NCBI RefSeq assembly: GCF_030463565.1
Contig: NC_134644.1
Location: forward strand, 112,905,684 to 112,969,683
From: Pelecanus crispus
Taxonomy: Eukaryota > Chordata > Aves > Pelecaniformes > Pelecanidae
Direction: 5' to 3'
Length of the DNA stretch: 64,000 bases
Both the position numbers and the translations under genes were made by a program. This document shows, piece after piece, positions 1 to 13,505 of the stretch. The notes under the pieces were generated by a model, which made no database searches, was not told where the DNA came from, and worked only from the letters and a program-made list of their open reading frames with translations. The stretch's first letter is position 1. Each line of letters opens with the position of its first letter.

Positions 1-1
1 G

Positions 2-196
2 TGTTATGGAATTTGCACAGCTGATACGGATGGAGGAGTAGACGAACATGAGGCAGCTAGAAAGGAAAATGGTGATCGGGAGCTCACGGATGAAGGCAGT
101 GAGGAAGAACAAGAGGAGGAAAAGAACGGAAAATATACAGAACTTTCAGATGGAGAGCTTAAACAGAAAGACATAATGGAAAAGAAAAAAGACTAA
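2..196 (+). CDS. 3'-terminal coding exon of an unidentified gene (partial, acidic C-terminus)
   Basis: The frame is open from base 2 to a TAA at 194-196 and gives 64 residues that enter from outside the window. It starts with a Cys-rich stretch (CYGICTADTDGG) and then becomes strongly acidic and lysine-rich, with an EEEQEEEKNG run and a KKKD end. There is no membrane segment or recognisable domain. It is read as a terminal exon because the codon usage looks coding, the stop is followed by a long AT-rich 3'UTR, and good polyadenylation signals lie 2.1-2.7 kb downstream. Such charged tails end many membrane and chaperone proteins, but I do not recognise the gene. The 5' exon boundary is at or before base 1 and cannot be seen. 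It lies on the same strand as the transglutaminase gene about 25 kb downstream. Confidence 0.6.
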   Translation, partial: CYGICTADTDGGVDEHEAARKENGDRELTDEGSEEEQEEEKNGKYTELSDGELKQKDIMEKKKD

Positions 197-2910
197 CTTG
201 TTTAGCAAAAGAATTCTCTAGAATTTCCAAATAGACTTATTTATTGAAGGTAGTCATTTATTGATGATCTTCATGAAAGAGGACCTTTTTTGTCTGCATT
301 ATGGTAGTTTTGACTTGCATGTATTCAAATTTTCTCAGAAATTGACAGAAAAAAATTACAGATGTTCTCATAATTGTCTTTAGTGGATCAACAAAGAGCA
401 ATTTAAAATGAAAGAATTTGCAGGTACAATTCTACACCATTTTTTTTCAGTTTTGAATTGTTCATTTCCAGAATAGTGAGATAATGTTACTTGACCTTAG
501 TGTATGTGATGAACTACTCCTAATATAGCCCAGCTAAACACTCATTCATATAAAATTAAGGCTGAAAACTAAGAAAGACTAAGAGATCTGTAAAGTCTTT
601 CAGAGCCTGATAGCTAAAGAAGACTTAACAGTTTTCCAAGAAGTCATGTGTTCTACCTGTTGCACATTATTTTTGAAGAAAAAAACCCCTGAACTTTTCT
701 GAAGTTAAATGTAAATTGTTAGGAATTGGAGGACTGTTTTACCATGTAATAATATAATTACTGGCAGTCAAGAATGTTTACTTGATACAGGATGTGGGAG
801 TTATATGCTAAATTACATCTTTATTAGTGCTTTAGCAGCTAAAAATATTGGAAAACTACATTATAAACCTTTTAGAACATGATTGCCTGTTAAATTGTTT
901 TGTATGATTGCTTACACAAATGTACAGTGAAATGATCTTTAAGTTTTCTGAATTCACAGTACCATTTGATAAAGGAAGATGGAAATATAAACACCCTCTA
1001 ACTATTTTGCATAACTCTCTAATGACAAGCTTTTTGAATGGTGTAAATTTGTTTTACAGTGTTTAATTCAGATTGTTATATATCTTTGAGGTAGTTGGTG
1101 TTGCTACTTTTGTTTGAGACTGTTACCTACTCTGAAAGAGGGAGTTAATGGAGCATAATATTAACATTCATAGAGATGGGTCAGTATAATGCGGTTTTGT
1201 TACCTGTTTAATCATAAAATCACTTTTAATACAACCCTGTGACTGTGAAAGGACTCATTTGTGTCCAGGGTTAAAATCTCCAAGGATGAGCTATAAAGCA
1301 GCCTTTGGCATTGATGTCATGGAGAGTACTACAGAAACAAAACTTACATTGCTGCTCTTCTTAGTATTCATGCTGGTTTGATTTTTTTGTTTTTTTTTTT
1401 TTTTAAGGCTGTATTGCTGTATAACACAGATTATAATGTCCTCCTTATAAGGCAGCTTGATCACATAAGAAATTACTATCCTATAGCACTAAATTAAGGA
1501 ATTTTAAGTAAAAACCATGGGTAATCTTAAATAGACAAGTTCTGTGTTTGAGTAAACCTGATAACCAGGGAAAATGTATTGCATCCTTTTTCCTTGTAGG
1601 AAAGAAAATTGTTTCTTCTGTTTAAGTAGCTTGGTAACAGCTGGCTTCATGTTGCAGTGCAGAATACATTAAGTAGGTGCCTGACTTCAAAGATTTTTGT
1701 TATCAGACATTATAAATGATATCTAAGGAGATTACGAATTTTTTTTTCAGAAAAATTCCACGTCTGATTTTGAGTCCAACCTTTTTCCTTTCAGGAGGAG
1801 AGGAAAAAAATGAGTTCATAGAATACAGAGTAGGAGGTGTCTGAGATTTTTTTTTTTCCCCCTCCTTTTTCTTTTTTCTCTTCATTTTTTTTCATTATAG
1901 CTAGTTGTACATAGTGATTTGAGTTTTCTTGCTTTTTGATTTTTCTTTTATTTTTTTGGCAGAATCTTTGAGTTGTAGTTTTAGCATATATTTGAAGAGC
2001 GAGATGCTTAAAAATGTGTTTATAAAGTGTTTTAACATGGCATAAAGCTTCTGAGTTTTTAAAAAAAAAAAAAACCAAATCACTTTATGACAAGCCTGTA
2101 AATTTCTTTAGACTTTAGTACGACTCAGTGCTGATAGTCAAAATGTAGGACTATTAAGACAGTAATATGTTTTCTTGATGTGTCTTTCTTCTTAAGATTT
2201 CAAATACAGATCAATTACATATTTAATTTTGACTCAGGCTGGAAACCTGTAGCTTTTGACTTAATAAAAAACCTGAAGTGGTCACTGGAACACTGCTGTT
2301 TCTTCTGTGGTGTGTAATAAAAAAAAATTCTGAATTCTTCTGCACTGCTAAGAACTGTTTCAACTATGAGCCTTCATTTTTGTGGTTATTTTTGTTTGTG
2401 TTTATAATCAGTAGTAGCCAAATAACTTGTTGAGAAATCTTCTGAGATATGGACCTGAATATGGTAAATACTGTGTAAGAAACAGATCATGCTGGGATCT
2501 GTTAAAACTGTAACACTTAACTGCTAGAGTTAGGAGCAAAGCCTGTGTCTCAGTCACTTCTGAAATGTAATATCAATTAGATGTGTACTGAACTGTTGAG
2601 AATTAAACTTGAAATGTACTGCCAGTTTCACCAAATCCTTCTCCCAGCTATATTCAACAAGACACAGGGAGAAGAAAAGCATACAAGTCATATACTGGGT
2701 GTCAGAAGTGATGTGAAATTAAGGGTTTTGCTGTGGTCATGCAAGTAATCTAGAATGCTGTCTGAGGGGGATCTGGCATTTTATTTTTTTCCGCTGTCTC
2801 TAAAGGTTTCTTAAAGCAACTTCACTGTAATAACTTTGAATTCACAAAATAATGCTGTTTTTTTAAGTCAAGTGTAAGCCTTTTGTTTTTCTGTAATAAA
2901 AACATTTAAA
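197..2910 (+). other. 3'UTR of the upstream gene
   Basis: AT-rich sequence with no coding potential follows the TAA. Three AATAAA hexamers occur, at 2263-2268, 2316-2321 and 2895-2900. The first is followed by a T/GT-rich element (about 2297-2315) of the kind that supports cleavage, so the transcript most likely ends near 2285-2300, with a longer isoform possible near 2915. Short reading frames on the minus strand at 1.7-2.1 kb are poly-Lys/poly-Phe artefacts of A/T runs. Confidence 0.5.
2263..2321 (+). terminator. Polyadenylation signals (two AATAAA, proximal)
   Basis: AATAAA is seen at 2263-2268 and again at 2316-2321. A TGTTTCTTCTGTGGTGTGT stretch lies between them and would serve as a GU-rich downstream element for the first signal. 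A third hexamer at 2895-2900 could give a longer 3'UTR. Confidence 0.45.
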
Positions 2911-5900
2911 AGAGCTTGTTTCCTTTGCTTAATTTACACTGTCTTCAGCTTAGATATTATACATTGTACAGGAGGCTGTGTCTACCGGGACACTCATCAT
3001 AAGCATACTTTAGGCGCCAAGTAATGCAGTACAGAAATGCAGCTTGTACCTTTTAAAAAGAAAAATTAGTTCATCCTGTCTGATACCTTCTTGTCGATAT
3101 TTTGAAAATACTCTCTAGATGTAGGAGTTAATATTACTTGTCTCTTATTTAATGAGCATCCTAGCAGTATAAACCGAATGCATTTCTGCAAAAGGAATTT
3201 TAAAATACCAGTTTATTCCATTAGCATACTCTCAAATTCTTACAAGAGTTTCAGTAGCAAAGGGAACCTGAGGCAGAAGGTTCTGGTGTATGTGTCCTTT
3301 TGGAAGAACTTGAGTAGCCTTGACACTTGGACATGCGCAATCTCTTCCTGCTTCATTATTTACCTAGGCTGTTTTAACAGATACTGTCCACACTGTGGTG
3401 CTCACTGCTTAAAGGATGGAACGATTACACTCTGGTAGATCTGATTGTTGAAGATGGCACAGAAGTGCTGAATTTTCATGCAGTATTTTAAGTGAAAGGT
3501 TTAGCTTGCTCTGGTTTGGCCCACAACTAATTTACCGTGTTCCTCTTTTGTCAGCATGTTTGAAGAAGTGATTGTACTTGGAGGAGTGGAGGGTGGAGAG
3601 ATTTTCTGATGACAGCCAAAAGCTCAAGTCTATGAAAAGGGTGCAAAACTAAAATGCACTTCCCTTAAGCTGTTAAAATCTCATGAGACTACAGATGTTT
3701 CAGGCTGTATTTTAATGTGACAGAGTGGTACTGGCTTTCAAATCTTCTCAGGGAGCAAGGCAGCTTTCTGCTGTTTTGTTCTCATCCCTGAGTACATTGC
3801 TAACAGATTGAATCATATGAAGCTGTTGCATGTTATATTGCTGTAACTGACGAAGACAATTTTGACAATATTGTGTTGAACGCTTTGTTGAACTCTTAAC
3901 TTGCAAGGTTTTTGTAGTCTGCCTAGGCAGTGCGCCCATTCCCGAAACAATTCCCTCTTTCTGATTTCTGAAATTTTAACCATTTCAAAGGATTACTGCT
4001 ACTATCCTGTATATCAATATACTGACATAAAGCACCATTTAGCAGCTGATGTGAACTCTCCTGTTGCTAGCAAACTTCCTTCTGGTTATGCACCAAGGAG
4101 TATAGAAATGTTTGCAGTTGTTTAGCAAAGATAAATACACTACAAGTATTTTACATAAAGCATTTTTGAATGGAGTATTGTGGCTTTTAACAATAAAACC
4201 TGAAAGATCTAGAAGGCTCTTCAAAGAGGCGCAAGGAAACCTTTAGGATGATTACTAATGAGAGGAATAGTATTGCTTTGTAGCTCAGTTTCCCTGTAAG
4301 TTTAGGTTGGAGAAGAGAGGAAACATCACTGAATGAGTGTATAACTTGACAGCTTATTTGTACTGAAAACATTTTTGCTTTTCTAGTGTGTGCTTCTATC
4401 ACTTCACTTCAGTTGTGTTGCTTCTAGTAGTACTCAGCAGCCCCTGTTGCAAGGTTGGGGTAGTCTTCAGCTGCGTGACTGCGTCCTGACCAAAACGGTG
4501 GGTGGTTTTAAGCTGTCTTGAGTTGAGAGATTGAAACTTCGGTAAGCACTAAGGCTGACGCATGAAGGGGATGGAAATACATGGACTGGAGAAATGGGAA
4601 TGGGACAAAGGAATGGAGCAGGGCCCTGTATTCTCATATCTGTGCCTTATGTTTTGATATGGATGAGCTCTATTTAACATACATGTGTAGCTAGTGGGAG
4701 TTTTAAGTCCTTCCAAAAGAAATCTTGTATCTCCATTTACTTTAGAGAGCCTTTGGCTGGATAAGTTTACCTGACATAGAGGCAGTAGTATTACTACCCA
4801 ATCAAGATTACTTGTGGATGTTTTTGCTGTTTCTCAGCATAAACATGCACTCCAAGTCACTCAAAATAACATACTTCAATGTTCATAGTCTATTTGAAAC
4901 AAAAACAAAAAATCAACTCTCTTCTATCTTAGGTAGCTACACCGCTACTTTAAAGGAATGATAAATTAGAGTATATTTAAATTCTTGCAAAGGTGGCAAC
5001 TTGTAGTCTTAATGCTTTCAGGAATTACAGATCTAATCAATAATGTAGGATTTGTATTTTCATCTTTAAGAAGTGGGGTTTTTAAAAAAAAAAAAAAAAT
5101 GCAACAGTTGCTGTAATTTCATTCTTTTTGCCTGAATAGTAAATGTTGACTCTTAATCCAAAGCAGACAATGTACTGTTACAGACTGTAAAAACTTTAAG
5201 TAACTCAATATTAAAAGAAAACAAAAAGACTTTGGGACTTCAGTACCTAAGTTTTTAATCCCCTCCCAAAGTAATTGTTTTTTTCTTTTATCATTGGGTC
5301 ATTTTGACTTAGAACTGACTGTAAATTTTTAGTTATTCTTTGTTTCTTAGTTTGCTTCTTTAAAAGAATTTGTCTGAATATCCTGACTTACACATTAAGG
5401 TACATGTACATATAAGTACATGTACATACTGATACTGTACATTAAAAATCGAAATGCAGACTGGTGTTTTGTATGGCCACTGGCTAATTTTCTTTGGTTC
5501 CTCTTTGCTTTATAAAATACATCTTTTCTGATCTTACCTTTGCATATCAAGCTAGTTGAGCTGCTTCTACTTAGCACTTCTTGCGGGATCACACAACTCC
5601 CTAAACATACGCTGTTGTCCTCAGGTCTGTGTTAAAATTTATTAGGTAACATTTTCTCAAAGCAGACTCTGGGGCGAAAAAAAAAACCCAAGAGCATACC
5701 ACTCAGAAGCTGTCAAAATATCAAACTGTTTTTGCAAGACATTTTTGGAGATTCTTTTTGTCAACAAACATTTAAATCTTCAATTATCAGCATAACTTTC
5801 CTGTCCCTAAACAGAACATTTGTTAAAACAGGAGGAATTATAGAAAAAAGGTGGTGCTATGGTAGACTGCATCTCAAGTAGGGGAAGGCATGTAGATGGT

Positions 5901-8900
5901 CTGTATAGAAACAAAGTTTCCAGGAACAGAATACCCCTTTGAAGTAAGAGATCTCCTTTTATGTAAAGTGGAAGAAAGTTAAGGCTTCCTTCTTTTCAGT
6001 TGCTATGAAAATTAAATGTGAGGGAATTTCCTGCAGAAGGTGGGAGAAATACTTGATGGCCCAGACAAGTCCTTGACAATGCATTAGTTTCTCCAGCTCA
6101 GGAGCAAGAGATTAATTGCCTTCAGCAGATTTATCATTTAATAGCTGTGTCTGAGTCTCAGTGGAGAAAATAATTATAAATTATGCTGTGCCTTCATGCA
6201 AAATTATGCTTTATGCAAATAAAAAACACTTGAGAATTGAGTTAAACCTTGAGATGGCAATACTATGCTGCATATCTTCCCCCTTTTCTTCCCCACCTTT
6301 TAAAAATACATACTTTTTAAAAAAACAAATGCAGAAGGAATGCATATTTTTATTCTTCATGGCTCATTTATGAAATCCCCAAATGCTTCACTCACAACCC
6401 AAATACCACAGGTTGCAAAAGATGATGCAATATATTGTGGTGTTAACCTTTTTTAAGATTAACCTGATCCTACTGTGAAGTAAGAAGTATCAGAAGGCTT
6501 TCAGAGTGGGTTGAGGGAGAGAGGAAGTATTTTCTAAAAGATAAACAGAAGTATTGTTCTCCATTGAGTGCCTCTGATGGACAGATGTACCAGAACATGA
6601 AAATAATCTTTGGAATGGATCTTTAAGTAGCTGGGAACTTCTTGTATCACATTGTCATGATTTAACATAGAAGGATTTCTAGCAAAGTGAGAGTAAGTAA
6701 TCCTTGTTTTTTTGAACAGGATTTACATGCAGGTATGAATCTTGACCTGAACATAGTATATTTCTATTTTTAAACTTTGCGTCATGTGTTGTTATAATTT
6801 AAGTGGTCTGTCTTCAAGAGGAAAGCTGTCAGTGCATTCATGTGAATCTGTATCATGTTTTAGTTTCCAGAGAGCACCTGGAATTCAAGCGTAATGCAGA
6901 AGCACGGGGTTCTTTCAGTGGGCTGTAACTCTGCATCAGCTTCAGTTATCAGAAATCTAAATGCTAAGACATACTAGAAATAAGACAAGTTGCTCGCTTA
7001 GCTTTGCAAAAGCTCAAGCTATGTATGCAAAATCAAACGCAGGCATTGTGTGTTACCTAATGGAGAATGATTACCTATGGCTTAAACAATCCCAAGAAAG
7101 AAGTTGCAAGCCTTCTTTTAGTTTTGTAAATAATGGTTATGAGGTGGGAGGAATTTGCCATACTGACATTCTTAACTGTTGTATTCAAAAGGTGTGATCT
7201 TTGCTAGAAACGTGCAGCAAGGGTCATAGAGGAATGAAGTTTGCAATGAGGGCTGAAGGCGTGATGATCTTAAAGTAAGACTGTTCCTCATGTTAAGGTG
7301 CAGTGGAGGTTGGGAAAGAGTTATAAAGGAAGTGCATCATAAAATAAGCTCGTAAGATTCACATTCAAATAAAATGCTGCTCTGTCACGCTAGTCATCTT
7401 AAAAGAATGTTGATAAGCCTGAGGTTATATCAGGACATGATGTACCATGTTGGTAAGAAACAGTGAAAAGTTTCTGTAGTACTGGCAGTTCTTTTTGCTT
7501 CTTCCCTCAAAAGAAAATATGCCTCAGTGCAGACCCTTGGTGTTAACTAGCACGGCTGGGCTCCAACGCCAGTTTCTTTTCCCACATCGTTTCCCAGAAG
7601 CAGGAGCTCGACTGCACAGAGCAGTGTGTCTGGTGAGTGGTGGCCCTGGTAGCCTTGTTGCACACATGTGGGCTAGTCCCAGTGGTTTTCAGAAAGAGCT
7701 GGAAGATGGCCGCAATGAACATGAGCCTGAAAAGTGGCAGTAGCAGAGGCTTCAGGAGCCTCAGCTTTGACATACAGGACGTGTGCTGCTGTGGATAGTT
7801 TTAACGACCTTCTGAAGACACAGGGGAAAGGACTCTTTCTAAACACTTTAAAAAGTCATTATTGCATCGCTGTGATGATAATATCATAAGGTGAGGAAGA
7901 ATACATGAGGTATAGAGTTGAGCAGATGCAAAAGCCTGTGGCATATTTCCTCTGCTCAGGCCCATGCACGCTCATGTGAAGCTAGGACAGGGCCACTAGA
8001 TTTTGGGGGCAGTGAGTTCATGATCATAGATGTAGGCTGGTCTGTGCCTGTTGGTCCTTGGGCAGTGAACTTGCCCTGTCATGTTTAAATTAGAGTGTAG
8101 ACATGTCATGGAGCATTAAGTTCAGTTTCTGGCCATCTTTCTTTGACGTGGAGTGCAGTTTTAGGCAAACTACTTAGGCCATGGCTTCATTATGCTGAAA
8201 CTTTAATGACAGTGCTTGCTTAAGGAGTTTTTATCCTTGTGCCTTTGTACACTGCCCTTCAAATTATGGCCACACAAGCTGTTGGAAAATCAGTGCTGTA
8301 AGTGGATAAATGAACTGATCCAGGTGAATACAACTCTGGACAGAACAACATGCCAGTGTATGAGAGAGCAACAAGGGTTTGGAGACAGCAGCAGAATAGG
8401 AAAATTTTTAAGGATATTTCATGACAAGCTGGCTGTGCTGCCTTAGGTATTTATTTCATCCTTTGCTTGCTTCCTCCAGAAAACAAAGGTGATTTGGGCG
8501 AGTCCTTACAGTGAAGAAACTGTAGGTTGCTATCCCATGATCCCTCTTTCAGTAGTGCAGTAATATTGTTTTTAATGTATCTTAACCTCTCCTTGCTAGG
8601 AGACAGTTAAAATGGAAAAGGAAAAATCTTAAGTCTTGTCATGTTAGGCAAAATACATCTTGCACAGGCTATAACGAGGTAAGAGTGGGAAGGACGCACT
8701 TCTCGGAGTGTAACTGTGGGCAATCACTGTCATAGTGATAGGATGACTCAGTAGGTTATACATTTGTAGATAAATTCTGCTTTAGAGTTCTGCATGTACA
8801 TTTCAAACCACAGAATGCTTGGAGTCCAGACTCAGCAATCCTTTTCATTTGTGCATGACTACCTATGCAAATAACTCAGAGAAACAGGAGCTACATTATA

Positions 8901-11900
8901 GAAAGGGACAGGATTTTCAGACTTGCATTTTAGGAGAGAAATTTGGTTCATGTATAGAGAAAGACAACTACATGAATTTTAGACTAATCTGTCTGGCATG
9001 TAGCAATTGCAACTTTTTTGGTAGAATTTTCTGTATGAGAATCTAGGAGCTTTATAAGGTGGCTAGATTTAAGAACTGTTGCAAGAGAAGGTCACATGAA
9101 AATCTCAAATGTCTGCAATGCTTTATTTTGGAAGCACTTTTCCCAAGTTAGATGAGAACATTGTGGTTGTAACCTTGGAGAAACAGAGGATACAGTACCA
9201 AATGCTATATATATTATGTTCCTAGTAACTTGACAGAAAAGCAAAAGGCACCTTTAATCAGCAGTGGCCAGACATGTATGCTGATAACTAGCAGCAGCCT
9301 TGACCACTCCTCTTGGCTGAAAAGACTGCTTTCTTCAACCAGTTGGTCACTTGCCTATTATATCTATTAACTTACTCTGTTTTGTTTCTATTCTTTTTCC
9401 CTTTCCTCTAATTTTCATTGTCTCTTTTCCTTTTGTATTGTACCCTCTAACTCTTTTACCATCTCAGTTTCCCCTGCCCTTTTCCAAGCTTTTTTTTGAT
9501 TCTCCTTTCTTTCCCTCCCTATGTATTAGCAGTCAGAAATATACAGAAAATGTCAGATAATGATGAAACAATCTGTAGCTAAAAATCTTCATTCAGGCTA
9601 CTGCGTGACCTTTCTGGCTGTTTCATAATGATATTGTTTCCTTAGTGGCCCAACACACTCAATATTCTGATATCTTACATAGGTTTGTTCATTAATTTTG
9701 ACTGGCTGAGTTGAAATTAATAGGATATTTTATTATTAAAATAAGGGGAAGGCTTTTTACAGGCAACTTACAGATTTGAGATTTAACAGATTTATATGCA
9801 GTACATAAACCATCTTGTCTTTGAGCTCTTGGCAACTCCTTGAAAACTCCTCTTGGGAGTTGTCACATTTCACTCCTATATTTAGGGAACAGGAGAATTT
9901 TAGATTTGCCTCTTGAATTTTTACTACAGTTAATGAAGAATTTAAGGCTTCCTTTCAAGGAAGACCATACAGATAAGCATTTGCTGATTAATTTTGTCTT
10001 GACCTCAGATGATAAACATGGTCTTGCAAATTACTTCTTTCCCTCTAGCCAATTATTAATTTCTGTGATTAAAATACTGTAGATACAAACTTATCTGCTA
10101 CTCCTGTTGTTCATATAGTTAATCTTTGGATCAGCAATTGATGTCTAATTAATTAGAATATGGATACAGAGCATATATTTTTCAGATTGAAGAAACAATG
10201 ATTTTTTTTCAGAGGGCTTTTCTTTCATCCCTGTCTCCTGTTCTTATATTCTTGAGTGAAATCTAGAGAAAGCAGATAATAATGTGATCTAGAAGCGAGT
10301 CATTTTAATGCAATAGCACAACATCTGTGGAAAACACAATGGTTATTGTTGAAGAACAGTTGATATGTTTGTTCTCTTGGCAAAACTATTTTAACTGAGC
10401 GTAACTAATGCTCTTTGGTTTTCCAGAATGCCATAACAGCGCTCTGATTCTCATCTAGCCAAGGTGTATTCATGGAGACATCTTTCTCCTTTGCCTTCCT
10501 TGTTAATGTAAATATCAACATAGAAACAAACAACTGGGTCCTGTGCAACTCATAAGTTATGTGTGTAGTTCTCATAATGAAAATATCTCATTTTGTTTGT
10601 TTTAGGCATGACCAGTGCTTCTGTAATAGTCACAAGAATAATTCCCAATTAGTCCAAATAGTTAATGCCTGAGCAGAACTATTAAGATCTCTATGGATTC
10701 TTCAAAGTTTCCTACCGCTGTAGGTTATTACCTTTTTGCAAGGTAATTTTTTTTTGTGAATTACTTCTTTGTCAATGGCATTATGTTGTCCAACTTCTAG
10801 TTGGGCAAGTTCTAAGCTTCTGTGCAGCCTACAGAAATGGGACAGGAAAAATGATGATTCGGCAAACTCTCTCCCTTGCACAATGCAACCACCAAACATC
10901 ACAAATTAAAAGTTAATTTGTCTGTGATTATTAAAGCTTAGGCATTAAGACAGTTAGTTAGTATAATTTCTAGTATCTGTGTCTGCTGCAATGAGCTGAA
11001 ATGTTTTTGGTTTTGGTTTTTTTTTATATGGTGCTGTTTAGGCTATGACACAGCTCAGGTCTCCCAGAAAAAATTGTATTAGTCTGGTCCTGCAGCACCA
11101 AGAGTTGAGTTCTGGTAAACTGTGGTTCATTACAATGTTTGAACCATGGTCTCTGGAAATGAAAGACTAAGGTAATACGTAACTTTAACAGAAATCAATC
11201 TACAGATTGTTCAGAGCAAAATAACTTCTCCCTGTCAACTCTCTGAAACACAGCTGTAAGAAACAGAATTCTAAGGTAATTTACTTCTGTCTCACCACTT
11301 TTGCATTCCATTGACTATCAGGTTGTTCAGCACTTTTATGCTGTTCTAGAGTAACTTGTTGCATAATGGTAAATAATCTAAATTTATAATTTTATAGACT
11401 CCACGTATCTACACAGTTGCTATGAAACCTCTTTAAATGTGGACAGTGTACATATAGAAACAACTGAACTGTCTCTAAAACTGAGAATCCCAATGAGAAA
11501 CAAAATATAAAACTTCAAAATAAATTGATCATTAATAAAATAAAATTTCATACCTAGATCACATAGGTGTTACACAGTTAACAATGATAGTATGCTTATT
11601 TAAATTAATATCTGTGTCTTTTCTGTTTCATATATTCACACGAGGGCAATATTAAAGGATTTTTTAATTATCCATTCTTTAAGTCTTCTGAGATTCAGGA
11701 AAAAAAATCACACTGATGAATAAAAAGAGAAAAAGATTATAAGTGTCAATTATTTGTATAATTCAATTTTTTAACACCATGTGACTCAATTACTGGGGAG
11801 GTTAATAAAGAAAATGTAGATTGTCTTCCCTGAAAAATAGATTTAGAATACCATGGGTGGTCTGTTCCACAGAGAATTGAAAGAACATCTCTGTAGTTAA

Positions 11901-12934
11901 CACTATGCATTTTTCAACAAAAATTGAGACAGTTCTGGACAGTTGCTTGTGAAAACATCCATGGAATTTAGTTGGGATTTCAAGTCTTACTTAATCTTCT
12001 AGCAGTACCTCTCTGTTAATATGGTAATATTAATAAATGCCAAGTCTCTGGATCTAATTCTGTGTGTTAATGTGGGTTCTTAATAATTAACAGCCTAATC
12101 CAGTCGTCCTAGTGCAAGGCTACTGGAAGTCTCTGAAACATAATTACATCTTTAGAAATAATTGAGTGGAAAAAAGCATAGTGTTTTTCAAAAGAATTTT
12201 CAGAAAATAATGTTTTCAAGTCTCTTCTTTAATGTTTTCCTTGCAAAAATTCTGACATGTTCCCCTCATGATCCCCACCACTCAGAAAGCTCTTTGTGAC
12301 TCATTAGTTACAACCAACTAATAAAACCCAGAACTGGATTTTAATGTTTTATATTTGAAAATAATTGGTTAACACAGTTTAAAATTATAACACATACATT
12401 TGAGAGAAAGATGATTGTCAGTTAAAACCCCTTACTAATCAGAAGAGAATTACAATGAATTATGGGTTTGATTCAGCTTTAAAATAGTATCGTGCATTCT
12501 GTGTTTAGCTGTTAGAGGTTTAAGTTAAAGTTGTACTATTAGTTGTAGAGCTAAGTTATCTGCTGCAAACCATTTGTTCGATTTTTATGAAAAAGTTTTC
12601 TAAAATGCTGTGATTATCATCTTGAGCTGTCTTTTGAGTAATCCAAAATAATACCTTCTGCAGACAGGTAATGAATGCATGCAGCTAATATGGTGAATTT
12701 GCTTGAAAATTACTCTGCTGTGCTGTTCCAAGTGGGCTTACAGAATTTTGAGGATGATGCCATATCCAAACAAAAAAAAAAAAAAGAAACCCCATAGCCA
12801 AACCTGATTTTTTTTCTGGAGCATTTGACTACTGTAACTCAATGCATTTTTTTTTTTTTTCCTGTTGTGGCCCATCCATGAATATACTATTTTCCTCCAT
12901 GCTGGGATACTCTTAAATTGTCTGTCTTTAGGAT
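2911..12934. other. Intergenic, no gene seen
   Basis: AT-rich sequence with many stops in all frames. The reading frames here (60-86 codons) lack recognisable domains, paired splice sites or conserved motifs. I see no LINE tail, LTR or RNA gene. Short homopolymer runs (for example A14 near 5085) are the only simple repeats worth noting. Confidence 0.5.
12930..12934. repeat. Target-site duplication AGGAT (left copy of solo LTR)
   Basis: AGGAT directly precedes the TG end of the LTR, and the same five bases directly follow its CA end at 13501-13505. This fixes both ends of the element to the base. Confidence 0.85.
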
Positions 12935-13500
12935 TGTCGTGGTTTAGCCCCAGCCAGTGACTAAGCACCACGCAGCTGCTCGCTCACTCCCCCTACCCCG
13001 GTGGGATGGGGGAGGGAATCGGAGGAGTGAGAGTGAGAAACACTCCTGGCTTGAGATAAGAACAGTTTCATAATTGAAATAAAGTAAAAGAGTAATGATA
13101 ATAGTAACAATATAATAATAATATACAAAGCAAGTGATGCACAATGCAATTGCTCACCACCCGCCAACCGATACCCAGCCAGTTCCCGAGCAGCGATTGC
13201 TGCTCCCTGGCCACCCCCCCCACCCCCCTCCCCCAGTTTATATACTGAGCATGACGTCATGTGGTATGGAATAGCCCTTTGGTCAGTTTGGATCAACTAT
13301 TCTGGCTGTGCCCCCTCCCAGCTTCTTGTGCCCCTGGCAGAGCATGGGAAGCTGAGAAGTCCTTGACTAGCATAAGCTGTACTCAGCAACAACTAAACCA
13401 TCAGTGTGTTATCAGCATTCTTCTCATCCCAAATCCAAAACACAGCACTATGCCTGCTTCTAGGAAGAAAATTAACTCTATCCCAGCCGAAACAAGGACA
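12935..13500 (-). mobile_element. Solo LTR of an endogenous retrovirus (avian ERVK/ERV2-like)
   Basis: The element has TG...CA ends (plus strand starts TGTCGTGG and ends AAGGACA) and is flanked by a perfect 5-bp duplication AGGAT (12930-12934 and 13501-13505). Read on the minus strand, a TATATAA box lies at about 13238-13245 and the U3 side is at the high-coordinate end, so the LTR is oriented minus. A C-rich tract (13213-13235) and an AT-rich trinucleotide stretch (13090-13130) match the layout of LTRs common in neoavian genomes. No internal retroviral sequence is attached, so it is a recombination-derived solo LTR. Reading frames of 60-111 codons within it are not genes. Family assignment rests on memory of similar avian LTRs and is less certain than the LTR call. 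Confidence 0.85.
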
Positions 13501-13505
13501 AGGAT

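Noticed and set aside
12961..13296. 111-codon frame with a poly-Gly run
   Set aside because: It falls wholly inside the solo LTR; the Gly run comes from the C-rich tract.
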